64,000 bases of DNA from an uncultured Chloroflexota bacterium. GTDB taxonomy: Bacteria; Chloroflexota; Anaerolineae; Anaerolineales; Anaerolineaceae. Each line of letters opens with the position of its first letter. Position 1 is the first letter of the stretch. The notes below the pieces were generated by a model. That model saw only the letters and a program-made list of their open reading frames with translations. It was not told where the DNA came from and made no database searches. Made by a program: the position numbers and the translations under genes. Below, in pieces: positions 25,402-32,329 of the stretch. The DNA lies in NCBI GenBank assembly GCA_902786265.1, contig CADACE010000005.1, positions 62,001 through 126,000 of the forward strand, given 5' to 3'.

Positions 25402-25755
25402 TCAAATTACATTCAATTTTGTAAAAATGATTTTTGTTTTTCCGTGTGTTTTTTCCCAGTCAGCATCGTAATAAAAATCATTCCATTGGTTTGATGGTTC
25501 GTTTTGCTCCCATTCCTTTTCGAATTCTTCGGCCTTTTTAAATGGTACCAACCATCCTGTAATATCTTCGTAATCGATAGGATCATCAAAATTTGCAGAA
25601 TGGCCTTCTATGCTGTCAAAGAAAAAGACTTTTGACAAAGAAGCAGCTGCTTCCTGTACTATTTCAAAGAACCGAATAAATCTCTGTTCTTCTTCACTTT
25701 CCCAATCTGTTGCGTCAGGAATTTGCCTCTGTAAACCACGAATTATCTTTTCCAT
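25402..25755 (-). CDS. Small acidic protein, candidate immunity protein
   Basis: 117 residues, acidic and rich in aromatic residues (EEEQRFIRFFEIVQEAAASL, ...NQWNDFYYDADWEK), with no signal peptide or membrane helix. No family is recognised. Its start lies 41 bases inside the preceding gene, so the two are probably translated together. Size, acidity, AT-rich coding and position behind a MuF-type protein fit an immunity protein, but nothing in the sequence proves it. Confidence 0.5.
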   Translation of the reverse strand: MEKIIRGLQRQIPDATDWESEEEQRFIRFFEIVQEAAASLSKVFFFDSIEGHSANFDDPIDYEDITGWLVPFKKAEEFEKEWEQNEPSNQWNDFYYDADWEKTHGKTKIIFTKLNVI

Positions 25756-26086
25756 TTTCTAACACCGTCACAAACTCACTATTCTTTTTACAGACAACAA
25801 CATTGCCGCCTTTCCTGTAATAAATATGCTCTTCCTTTGATCCATGCCATTTACCAATTTTCTTTTCGTCATACTTAGATGCTGGAATAATTGAAATGTT
25901 GTCATCATCGATGATAATGAAGTAATGAAGTAAGTCTTCACCCTTTACACTTTTATAATAAAAACTGATAGCTTTTTCGAAATTTTCTGTCTGTTTGACA
26001 GAAAGATTCGGAATACTAAAATCAAATCCGCCATCTTCTTCCCATTCAACAGACCTAAGATCATGTTCAATTACAATTTTTTCCAT
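25715..26086 (-). CDS. Small protein, candidate immunity protein (full-length paralogue)
   Basis: 123 residues from the ATG at 26086; a TTG three codons upstream is possible. The N-terminal 75 residues align with the protein at 26481-26702 (HDLRSVEWEED vs EDYRNIEWTED; HYFIIIDDDNISIIPASKY vs HYFTIINNNVSIIPASKY). This copy continues for about 50 further residues that the other lacks. It is soluble, with no recognised domain. Paired paralogues of this sort are usual in immunity-gene arrays behind polymorphic toxins. Confidence 0.55.
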   Translation of the reverse strand: MEKIVIEHDLRSVEWEEDGGFDFSIPNLSVKQTENFEKAISFYYKSVKGEDLLHYFIIIDDDNISIIPASKYDEKKIGKWHGSKEEHIYYRKGGNVVVCKKNSEFVTVLENGKDNSWFTEANS

Positions 26087-26188
26087 TGGATACAAGTTCT
26101 TTCTGTATACCCCGTAAATTTATGATCGTCAACTCTGGTAATTTCCATTTTCACTGATTAGCCAATCTACCATTGGCATTTTGATAAT

Positions 26189-26332
26189 TTATGCTCCTTG
26201 CGAAATTCTATACATAAATTCTTGAATTAATTCATCATTTGAATCAACATTTTTAGGATTCCAATCCTCGCCATATTTTTCAACAATAAGGCGAGTAAGC
26301 TCTTCAATGCTAATATTTTTTATGTTCATCAT
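26189..26332 (-). CDS. Very small protein, unknown
   Basis: 47 codons from ATG-ATG at 26332, starting MMNIKNISIEELTRLIVEKY and continuing through an acidic GEDWNPKNVDSNDELIQEF stretch. The composition reads like a real helical protein, but the ribosome site is weak. Its start overlaps the end of the upstream broken frame (ATGATG over TGA), which suggests coupling to that gene. No family is recognised; it may be a fragment of a longer immunity-type gene. Confidence 0.4.
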   Translation of the reverse strand: MMNIKNISIEELTRLIVEKYGEDWNPKNVDSNDELIQEFMYRISQGA

Positions 26333-26440
26333 TTATTCTCACGGTTTTCGACAGCATCCGAAACAAGATCTGTCAATTCTCTATTGTATACTCTCATAAG
26401 CCTGTAATACCGCTTTCACGCATTCCGGATCAAATCTCAT
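26331..26440 (-). pseudogene. Small gene broken by a one-base frameshift
   Basis: An ATG at 26440, preceded by GGAG, opens MRFDPECVKAVLQAYESIQ and stops at 26381. Skipping one base after the GAG codon gives a continuous frame (AYE then VYNRELTDLVSDAVENRENK) ending exactly on the next gene's ATG. A sequencing error would produce the same picture. Confidence 0.4.
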
Positions 26441-26480
26441 TTTTTCTCCAATCGTTTTTTTATTTCAATAAACAGATGTG

Positions 26481-26702
26481 TTATAACTGTCCCTTGTATT
26501 TTGACGCCGGAATAATTGAAACATTGTTGTTAATAATAGTAAAGTAATGTTCTCGTTCCTCCTGTGTGGAATTCTTACAGAAGAAAGTAAGCGTTTTAAG
26601 ATAATTACCAATTACCTCTTTTGGTATATTTGGTTTTGGATAATAACAATCCTCAGTCCATTCAATATTTCTATAATCTTCTTCGATTATAATTTGCGCC
26701 AT
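26481..26702 (-). CDS. Truncated paralogue of the 25715 protein, candidate immunity protein
   Basis: 73 residues from the ATG at 26702, with GGGAG about 11 bases upstream (a GTG at 26720 is an alternative). It aligns with residues 1-75 of the protein at 25715-26086 and ends at SKYKGQL, where that one continues. Its start overlaps the last 16 bases of the MuF-type gene, the coupling expected for a toxin followed by its cognate immunity gene. If so, the shortened form may be enough, or may be inactive. Confidence 0.5.
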   Translation of the reverse strand: MAQIIIEEDYRNIEWTEDCYYPKPNIPKEVIGNYLKTLTFFCKNSTQEEREHYFTIINNNVSIIPASKYKGQL

Positions 26703-27766
26703 GGTATATTGAACTCCCACATCAGACTTTTGAACAAATCATCCCATTCCGAACTTGGATAATTATTAATTATTTCGTCAATATGTCTCCCTGTAAAACA
26801 CTTATCATGATTATTATAATCGCCCAATACATTGTTTGGTAAACTTACACGAGTCACTGATTCCGGCCAAAACTTAATATTAAAATCCTTTTTAGCCCAC
26901 AAAAACCCTTCTGCAATATCTTTTTGAATTTCCAGAGGATAATTCCCGAATGAATCGTCGAGAATAATACGGGGATATTCTTCTAAAACATGTTTTTTTA
27001 CAAATATCTTTTTCAAGTTCTCAAAGGATTGATCTTCTTGAATTTCTTTTGTTGTGGAATGCAAAGGCTTCCCTTTCTCATCGACACCGGTAACTGATTT
27101 CAACGAATTATTTATCTGCACCCCATTGCGCTGATCATTCGTCAAACCCTGGTCTCTCATCATGTCGAAGGTCTTCACCGGGGGACTGCCGCCCCAGACC
27201 GGGTTTGGCTTCATCCAGACCATGAACCGCGGACTCACGCTTTCATTCTTCCACAGTTCATAGCGTCCGGCGCCCATGATCCTGCGCTGGTTTTCCGGGG
27301 ACTGCTCCTCGAGCCATTCGGAGCCCGTCTGCCATTCGGGCGTGATGCCTCCGGTGGTTGTGACGATGGTCATACATTTCCCGTTCGGATGGTCGTCGCA
27401 GACCCCGTTCGGGCATTCCTCACCGTCCAGCATCAGGCAGGCGAAGCAGGCGGTAGGCTTATAGCACAGCCTCAGAACCTTCTCGACCACACCGGAGCGC
27501 CGGTACTGCTCCGCGTTTGCCAGGCGGTAACTGCGGTTAATCTCCGTGCGTGCAATAAGCAGAGAGCGGTCATACTCCATCCCCATCGCGTCCCGCATAT
27601 CCTTTGCCACTTCCCGGTAGCTTTTGCCGCGGGCAACGCCTTCGACCAGAGCGTCCAGGATGCTTTCGAAAGTCTCCTGATAATTGCGAAGGTGCCGCGG
27701 GATCGTTTCTCCCGGGCGCGCGTCAGCGTGTCCGGGAGAAATGATCCCACCGGCGCCGCCCTCCAT
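26687..27766 (-). CDS. MuF/SPP1 gp7-type head protein with unknown C-terminal domain, 5' end replaced by a repeat
   Basis: 359 codons. Residues about 28-190 match phage head-morphogenesis (MuF/gp7) proteins: SYREVAKDMRDAMG, RSLLIARTEINRSYRLANAE, and a CFACLMLDGEECP cysteine block before HPNGKCMTIV. The first 26 residues are encoded by the palindromic element at 27689-27757, so the real N-terminal region is missing. From about residue 225 the base composition becomes AT-rich and the sequence changes (ILDDSFGNYPLEIQKDIAEG, ...FKSLMWEFNIPWRKL). MuF proteins with toxin C-termini are known in prophages, and small genes start at its 3' end. I therefore suggest a polymorphic toxin, now 5'-truncated. 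The toxin fold is not recognised. Confidence 0.65.
   Translation of the reverse strand: MEGGAGGIISPGHADARPGETIPRHLRNYQETFESILDALVEGVARGKSYREVAKDMRDAMGMEYDRSLLIARTEINRSYRLANAEQYRRSGVVEKVLRLCYKPTACFACLMLDGEECPNGVCDDHPNGKCMTIVTTTGGITPEWQTGSEWLEEQSPENQRRIMGAGRYELWKNESVSPRFMVWMKPNPVWGGSPPVKTFDMMRDQGLTNDQRNGVQINNSLKSVTGVDEKGKPLHSTTKEIQEDQSFENLKKIFVKKHVLEEYPRIILDDSFGNYPLEIQKDIAEGFLWAKKDFNIKFWPESVTRVSLPNNVLGDYNNHDKCFTGRHIDEIINNYPSSEWDDLFKSLMWEFNIPWRKL
27689..27757. repeat. Palindromic element, copy 2
   Basis: Left arm 27689-27714 and right arm 27732-27757 repeat the core of copy 1 (GCCGCGGGATCGTTTCTCCC and GGGAGAAATGATCCCAC) with the same GCGCGCGTCAGCGTG loop. It interrupts the MuF-type gene. Confidence 0.75.
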
Positions 27767-27829
27767 GCAGGGAACAATACTCCTTATCGGCAGTTACACA
27801 GAGCGCAAGGCGGGGCTCCCCTGTACGAC

Positions 27830-27896
27830 GTGCCGCGAGGGATCATTTCACCACCGGTCACACTGCGTGCGCCGGTGGGAAACGATCCCGTGGCAC
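27830..27896. repeat. Palindromic element, copy 3 (divergent loop)
   Basis: Arms at 27830-27857 and 27872-27896 (GTGCCGCGAGGGATCATTTC and GAAACGATCCCGTGGCAC, plus CCACCGG/CCGGTGG) fold into one long hairpin. It abuts the GP20 fragment at 27903. The sequence between copies 2 and 3 holds no supported gene. Confidence 0.7.
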
Positions 27897-27902
27897 TTTG
27901 TG

Positions 27903-27983
27903 GTTGTCCTTCCCGTGTTCGGCCATGATCTTATCGATGGTATCCTCCGGTACTCCCGCATTCTTCAGAAATTCGCGATTCTT
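27903..27983 (-). pseudogene. GP20 scaffold gene fragment
   Basis: The minus strand encodes NREFLKNAGVPEDTIDKIM then AEHGKDN, nearly identical to the start of the gene at 24867-25115. The ATG has been lost (AAAAAGAATCGC where the other copy has AAAAATGAATCGC), and the frame is cut after 27 codons by palindromic element copy 3. Confidence 0.8.
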
Positions 27984-28058
27984 TTTTTCCCCTTATACGC
28001 TTTTTTCCGGGGCAGCGTCCCCGTCTAAGATTCTGCCGCGTACGTCCGGCACCGACGT

Positions 28059-28096
28059 AAAAAAAACGCCCAATGCCATAAAAGACATTGAGCGCT
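28059..28096 (-). terminator. Minus-strand terminator of the right-hand small-gene array
   Basis: On the minus strand GCGCTCAATGTC and GGCATTGGGCG form an imperfect stem over a short loop, followed by eight T. Confidence 0.65.
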
Positions 28097-28143
28097 TTCC
28101 GAGAGCAAGCTCAGTGCGGATTCACTCCGCTGAATTTTATATA

Positions 28144-28473
28144 TCATATGTTTGATTCATACCAGGGCACACGGTAATAATTATCTGGAACTGTTACTTC
28201 ATGTCCCGGAATATTGTTTGAAAGAATATCATCCAGGCTGAAATCTTCGCCATCGACTTCTTCTCCTGTCTCTTTGTCGAAGCAAAAACACAAACAGCGC
28301 CCAGTTGGATGGAGCGCCAATGGAGAATCATGAGCTTCCGGATCAACGTAATCAAAGCCAATAGTCCAATAGGTGATTCTGTCATAAGCAACATCAATAC
28401 CGAGCTCAAAAACAGCTTCGAATTCTTCCCGGCGTGAATACGCTTTTTCACAGGCTTCGTTCAATGTAATCAT
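28144..28473 (-). CDS. Small acidic protein, candidate immunity protein (pair A)
   Basis: 109 residues from the ATG at 28473, chosen because GGAGG lies 6 bases upstream. The start, MITLNEACEKAYSRREEFE, closely matches its neighbour at 28606-28905 (MISFENACEKAYKEKMEYF), and both share the later layout (TYWTIGFDYVD vs YTFQIGLFDEY). Soluble, acidic, no recognised domain. Two tandem diverged copies fit an immunity array. Confidence 0.55.
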   Translation of the reverse strand: MITLNEACEKAYSRREEFEAVFELGIDVAYDRITYWTIGFDYVDPEAHDSPLALHPTGRCLCFCFDKETGEEVDGEDFSLDDILSNNIPGHEVTVPDNYYRVPWYESNI

Positions 28474-28605
28474 TCTATGTCCTCCGCACATTCACTAATA
28501 TATCTTTGGCTGAAATATACCCCCGGACTCCTTGTATGGGTTCTCCATTAATTCAGACTTCTTGGATCTTCATTCCTGTCTTTTTAATTTCAATATGAAC
28601 TTGGT

Positions 28606-28905
28606 TCATGATCTGTACTTCTCAGGAATTTCAATCTCTTGAGCGTTATCAATAAGATCACCATACTCTGTATTTGGAAAATAAGGGGGAAAATCGATAA
28701 ATGCGCCATCTGATTTTCGAATATCATAATCATGCTTTCCCCCCATTGGATAATACTGATTTCCATATTCATCAAATAAGCCTATTTGAAAAGTATAGAA
28801 ATCCCCACAATCCAAAGCTCGGATCAATCCGGCATTTATACCATGATCAAAATATTCCATTTTTTCTTTGTATGCTTTTTCGCAAGCATTTTCAAATGAA
28901 ATCAT
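28606..28905 (-). CDS. Small protein, candidate immunity protein (pair A)
   Basis: 99 residues with GAGGGG upstream of the ATG. Paralogue of the 28144 protein in its N-terminal half; the C-terminal half is different (GAFIDFPPYFPNTEYGDLID). Acidic and aromatic-rich, no membrane segment. The upstream gap to 29052 has no further supported frame. Confidence 0.55.
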   Translation of the reverse strand: MISFENACEKAYKEKMEYFDHGINAGLIRALDCGDFYTFQIGLFDEYGNQYYPMGGKHDYDIRKSDGAFIDFPPYFPNTEYGDLIDNAQEIEIPEKYRS

Positions 28906-29052
28906 TTAGAGCCCCTCTTTTCAAATGCCCAATTCGAAAAATCAGCATTATCCATTCGACTTATACCAGATAATCCATCTTCTGCATTAGACTGAGATAA
29001 TAAATTACTAACTCATAATCAGTCATTATCAAAATTAGTCTCTTGCTGTAAA

Positions 29053-29253
29053 TCAATCATCAAGCTCACCTTTTTCACAATCGAACCAATATTTGCCTTC
29101 TTTTTCCATATATTTCAGAAGCCTCTCAGACGCATGTTCTTTGGCATAGGCTTGCCATTTTTCTTCATTCCATAATCCATGCGGATCCATATCTGTAAAT
29201 TCTTGCAATATATTTCCGATTTCTTCATATACTGGATCAGAGTAATCTCTCAT
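29053..29253 (-). CDS. Small protein, candidate immunity protein (pair B)
   Basis: 66 residues, a close paralogue of the protein at 29442-29642: YSDPVYEEIGNILQEFTDMD vs YSGPIFQEIGHLLDEFTKID, and KYMEKEGKYWFDC vs KYIDRKGKFWFTC. The ribosome site is weak. Conservation between the two copies across their whole length argues that both are real genes. Function unknown. Confidence 0.55.
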   Translation of the reverse strand: MRDYSDPVYEEIGNILQEFTDMDPHGLWNEEKWQAYAKEHASERLLKYMEKEGKYWFDCEKGELDD

Positions 29254-29270
29254 TTTCTTCTGCTTTTCCT

Positions 29271-29424
29271 TCAGTAATGTTTATAAATAGCTTCTAACGG
29301 GCTTCCTTTGCCTACCGCGCATAATTCGGCTGAATATGACACTATCTCACCAGGCTTGTTTTTCTCGGTCTTTGCAATTCCGTATAATGCTAATTGGTAT
29401 TCTATTTCTCTTCTATCCCTTCAT
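29271..29424 (-). pseudogene. Small gene broken by a one-base frameshift
   Basis: The minus strand has a 49-codon open frame without a start (REIEYQLALYGIAKTEK, ...CAVGKGSPLEAIYKHY) ending at 29271. An ATG at 29424 lies in a neighbouring frame. Removing one G from AAGGGAT would join it as MKDRREIEY. It sits between the two pair-B genes. Confidence 0.4.
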
Positions 29425-29441
29425 TGCTGCTCTGGGGGCTC

Positions 29442-29642
29442 CTAAGGACAATCTTCATTTGGCGTACACGTAAACCAGAATTTACCCTTACGGTCTATGT
29501 ATTTTTTAAGGGATTCGGACCCATGTTCTCTTACGTATTTTTCCCATTCCGCATCATCCCAATAGCGGTCAGGGTCAATTTTTGTAAATTCATCAAGTAG
29601 ATGTCCAATTTCCTGAAATATTGGTCCAGAATAATCAATCAT
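29442..29642 (-). CDS. Small protein, candidate immunity protein (pair B)
   Basis: 66 residues, paralogue of the 29053 protein over its full length, including the final FWFTC block, but with a different tail (TPNEDCP). Acidic and helical, cytosolic. Duplicated with divergence, as in poly-immunity loci. Confidence 0.55.
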   Translation of the reverse strand: MIDYSGPIFQEIGHLLDEFTKIDPDRYWDDAEWEKYVREHGSESLKKYIDRKGKFWFTCTPNEDCP

Positions 29643-29693
29643 AATAACTATTTTCTTTTCCGGTATGCTTTTAAAATAGCATATGCTAATGCG

Positions 29694-29915
29694 TTACCAG
29701 GTAAACTTTTGCCTATTTTCTATAATATAATGATATTCCGGTGGAATGTGTTCTTTGACCCATTCAATAGCTAATCCATCGGCATAATCAGCTTCAAATT
29801 TCCAGAATTTTTCTTCAATATCCTTTGGAGCATTTTCGGCTAATTGGTGATAACCGTCATCTCCAATGGAAACATAAGATCTTATTTCCTGCCAATAAGG
29901 TGAATAAATTATCAT
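29694..29915 (-). CDS. Small acidic protein, unknown (pair C)
   Basis: 73 residues with GGAGG about 9 bases before the ATG. Acidic and aromatic-rich (YSPYWQEIRSYVSIGDDGYH). The block GDDGYHQLAENAPKDIEEKF weakly matches DDFGYWVVNEDAPEEVKEES of the next gene, suggesting another diverged pair. Function unknown. Confidence 0.55.
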   Translation of the reverse strand: MIIYSPYWQEIRSYVSIGDDGYHQLAENAPKDIEEKFWKFEADYADGLAIEWVKEHIPPEYHYIIENRQKFTW

Positions 29916-29976
29916 TTTTTTATAGCCTCCACGATCGTTAACTAATTATAAATTGAAAGTTGGCTAGCCAGATTCA

Positions 29977-30162
29977 TTAGATAATCTTTGCTCCCGTTTC
30001 AGCTTCTCGCTTACTGTAATATTCTATTTGTTCCCAATACAAGCGGCTTTCTTCTTTAACTTCTTCAGGAGCGTCTTCATTTACGACCCAGTAACCAAAA
30101 TCATCGTCCCAATGAAGGTATTCTTTATTCTTTAGCCATGATGTGTGAAAGAGTTTAACCAT
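29977..30162 (-). CDS. Small acidic protein, unknown (pair C)
   Basis: 61 residues with a strong AAAGGAG 7 bases before the ATG, the best ribosome site in the array. It is the first gene of the leftward small-gene series and lies about 235 bases from tRNA-Arg. Weakly related to the 29694 protein. No domain recognised. 30163-30396 contains no supported gene. Confidence 0.55.
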   Translation of the reverse strand: MVKLFHTSWLKNKEYLHWDDDFGYWVVNEDAPEEVKEESRLYWEQIEYYSKREAETGAKII

Positions 30163-30374
30163 CGTACTCGCTCCTTTCTGATCAATGATCTAAATTCATT
30201 AGCAAATTCATTTTTGTCTTAATTATAACCAATTATTTCCGGCATAATTTCACTTAATCTTGTTTTCCCGGTTGTGATAATTGTTGCTTCAGCAGAGGCC
30301 CGGGATATATTTTCGGATAAAGGAAAAGAAAAAGTCCTGAAAACTCCTGAAAATCCGCCGAACCAATCGTTTCG

Positions 30375-30383
30375 TGCTATAAT
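30375..30383 (+). promoter_or_regulatory. Extended -10 promoter of tRNA-Arg
   Basis: TGCTATAAT, an extended -10 element, lies 14 bases before the tRNA. No good -35 box is visible. Confidence 0.55.
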
Positions 30384-30396
30384 ATGCCTAATTGAT

Positions 30397-30469
30397 GCCC
30401 TCATAGCTCAATGGACAGAGTGACTGACTTCGAATCAGGAGGTTGGGGGTTCGACTCCCTCTGGGGGCG
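30397..30469 (+). tRNA. tRNA-Arg (anticodon UCG)
   Basis: A 73-base cloverleaf: acceptor GCCCTCA/TGGGGGC, D-arm GCTC/GAGT, anticodon loop CTTCGAA (anticodon TCG, reading CGA), T-arm with TTCGACT loop. CCA is not encoded. It marks the right end of the accessory island. Confidence 0.9.
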
Positions 30470-30554
30470 CTGTAACATCTCCGACGGTTTACACCCAACC
30501 GGAGATGTACCGGGGAGAAACGTGAAAATCCGAGTTTTTCATGTTTCGCAGATC

Positions 30555-30592
30555 AAAAAAGACCGCATAAAAAATGTATGCGGTCTTTTTTG
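30555..30592. terminator. Strong bidirectional terminator
   Basis: AAAAAAGACCGCATA and TATGCGGTCTTTTTT close a 7-base loop. A second hairpin (ACATCTCCG/CGGAGATGT, 30475-30508) lies just after the tRNA. Confidence 0.8.
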
Positions 30593-30811
30593 TCTGGCCA
30601 CCGGTGGGATACATCTTTCAGATAACGACAAATCAATGAAGCGATTTTCAAATGCGGGTTTTCTTTAAAGATCAACATCCGAATATCATCCGCAAGGGTC
30701 CCGGATGGGGCTGTACAGCACAGGAAAACAGATTTTTCCGGAAAATCGAGAAAAGAAATTTTTAAACATTGGTAAAACCGTTGTCAATTTTTCTTTAATT
30801 TACAGATTTCC

Positions 30812-30840
30812 TTAAAATTTTCAGAATCTTGCATTATAAT
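30812..30840 (+). promoter_or_regulatory. Putative promoter of the sortase gene
   Basis: TATAAT at 30835-30840 with a weak TTAAAA 17 bases upstream. The predicted start (about 30847) falls just before the folded leader. Confidence 0.45.
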
Positions 30841-30850
30841 AGATAAAGAT

Positions 30851-30919
30851 ATTATCCCGGTGGAATGACCCGGAGAAGTCAGGGGTGGGAGCCCCGCCAC
30901 AGGATAATCCCGCAAAGGG
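30851..30919 (+). ncRNA. Possible structured 5' leader of the sortase mRNA
   Basis: ATTATCC (30851-30857) pairs with GGATAAT (30902-30908). Inside, GTGG/CCAC encloses two hairpins, GAC/GTC and GGGG/CCCC. A further CCC/GGG hairpin (30909-30919) ends just before the ribosome site. The layout is a junction-type fold as in leader RNAs, but I do not recognise a riboswitch class. Confidence 0.4.
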
Positions 30920-30937
30920 TATAAGGAGAGAGAGAAA

Positions 30938-32164
30938 ATGAAAAAATCTGTCATTGTAATGGCACTGTTGTGCCTGTTATTGTTGGCGCAAGGGGTTTTT
31001 GCGCAGGGAAGCTACACCGATCCGCAGCCAATAAAAGGTTTGGTTTATGATGGTTCTAAACAAAACCTGCTGACAGCTGGCAGTGTGAGCGGTGACGACA
31101 GCGCGAATTATTTTTATTTCAACAAATATACCGGCCGGTGGAGCAATGAGCTGAAGGACATTCCTTCGGAACAATATCCCGGAACTTATAAAGCCTATTG
31201 GGTCCTTTACAGAGGCGAAGAGGATATCAACACCATTGAAAACCTGCGCGGTGTGAGAGAAGAAACCGTAACGATCGAATGGCTGGATCAGCCTCAGGCG
31301 AATCCGGGGCTTGAACCCATACAGGGTGTGGCACAGGATCTGGTCGATCCCAATCACCCGGGGACAGCCAAAGGCAATGACAGATTTTTCTATCGCGTTC
31401 AGCCGGAAACCGCATGGCAGACATCTCTTCCCCAAAGACAGGCGAGAGGCTGTTACGTTGTTGAATTTCTGCTGAGCGAGTTCAACGGTATGAATCCTCC
31501 TGCCGATTCCACCGCTCCGAGCGGCAGTTTCCAGGTATCGATTGGCGCAAATGTTTGCCCCGGTCCCGGTCCGCAGCCAGGTCCCGGTCCGCAGCCCGGA
31601 CCGTACATTCCGCCGCTCCGGCCTATCTATAATGAAGATGACCTTTTCAATAATGACAATTATCTGCCCGGTACCGGTTTCCCGACCAGATTCCACAAAC
31701 CGCTGGCTGTCCAGCCGGGAGATCTGACCTATGACAGACTTGAAATGCGCATCCAGATTCCGACGATCAATGTTGACGCAGAACTGACAGGCGTGCCCGC
31801 ATTTGGTGACAGCTGGGCTGTGGAATGGCTTGGCGAACGTGCCGGTTTGCTGAGCGGGTCTGCCATGCCTGGTGACGGGTATGCGATGATCGCGGCTCAT
31901 AACCATCTTGACGCGGAAAATATGGGACCATTCGGTCTGCTGTTCTCTCTCAGCGAAAATGACCGTATTTTCATCAACACCGCGGATGGCGGCCTGCAGA
32001 TCTACAGCGTATACGCCAATGAACTGCTGGAACCGGACGACATGGAGAAGCTCTCCTCCATTGCCCATCTTGAAGATGACTCAATCATCCTCGTCACCTG
32101 TGAAAACGAGATGATTGAAGGCGGCTACCAGAACCGCCGCGCCGTCTTCGCAAAACCGCTGTAG
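30938..32164 (+). CDS. Sortase with long N-terminal region and internal LPGTG motif
   Basis: 408 residues. A signal peptide ends at GVFAQG. Residues about 25-205 are an extracellular module of unknown type. A Pro/Gly linker (PGPGPQPGPG repeats, about 208-222) leads to LPGTG (243-247). The sortase domain follows: IPTINVDAELTGVP, the catalytic His in AAHNH (321 or 323), VTC (Cys388) and Arg400/401. Sortases join proteins to the envelope or to each other at LPxTG-like sites. An LPxTG-like site just before the catalytic domain is a pattern I recall from Chloroflexota sortases. AAGGAG precedes the ATG. Confidence 0.82.
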   Translation: MKKSVIVMALLCLLLLAQGVFAQGSYTDPQPIKGLVYDGSKQNLLTAGSVSGDDSANYFYFNKYTGRWSNELKDIPSEQYPGTYKAYWVLYRGEEDINTIENLRGVREETVTIEWLDQPQANPGLEPIQGVAQDLVDPNHPGTAKGNDRFFYRVQPETAWQTSLPQRQARGCYVVEFLLSEFNGMNPPADSTAPSGSFQVSIGANVCPGPGPQPGPGPQPGPYIPPLRPIYNEDDLFNNDNYLPGTGFPTRFHKPLAVQPGDLTYDRLEMRIQIPTINVDAELTGVPAFGDSWAVEWLGERAGLLSGSAMPGDGYAMIAAHNHLDAENMGPFGLLFSLSENDRIFINTADGGLQIYSVYANELLEPDDMEKLSSIAHLEDDSIILVTCENEMIEGGYQNRRAVFAKPL

Positions 32165-32197
32165 AAAAAATAAGAAATAAGAAGTAAGAAATAAGAA

Positions 32198-32230
32198 ATA
32201 TAGGCTGCCTTGTGAGCAGCCTATATTTTA
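32198..32230 (+). terminator. Terminator of the sortase gene
   Basis: ATATAGGCTGC and GCAGCCTATAT form a perfect stem over a 7-base loop, followed by TTTTA. Before it (32168-32198) is a simple repeat of AAGAAATAAG type. Confidence 0.7.
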
Positions 32231-32329
32231 TTGAAATCATTGTTATTCGTTTTGAGAGATCATTATCAGACAGATTGTTGTATCCGGAGAATCAAACCCG
32301 TAACCTAAACCCTATACCCTATTAAAATC

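Noticed and set aside
30219..30404. 61-codon minus-strand frame beside tRNA-Arg
   Set aside because: It overlaps the tRNA and its promoter, has no ribosome site and no paralogue in the array.
21447..30469. Complete prophage
   Set aside because: Only MuF and GP20 remnants are seen; there is no integrase, terminase, portal, capsid or lysis gene.
30851..30919. Cyclic-di-GMP or other named riboswitch
   Set aside because: A GCAAAG fragment recalls the GEMM motif, but the remaining conserved bases are absent; left as an unnamed leader.
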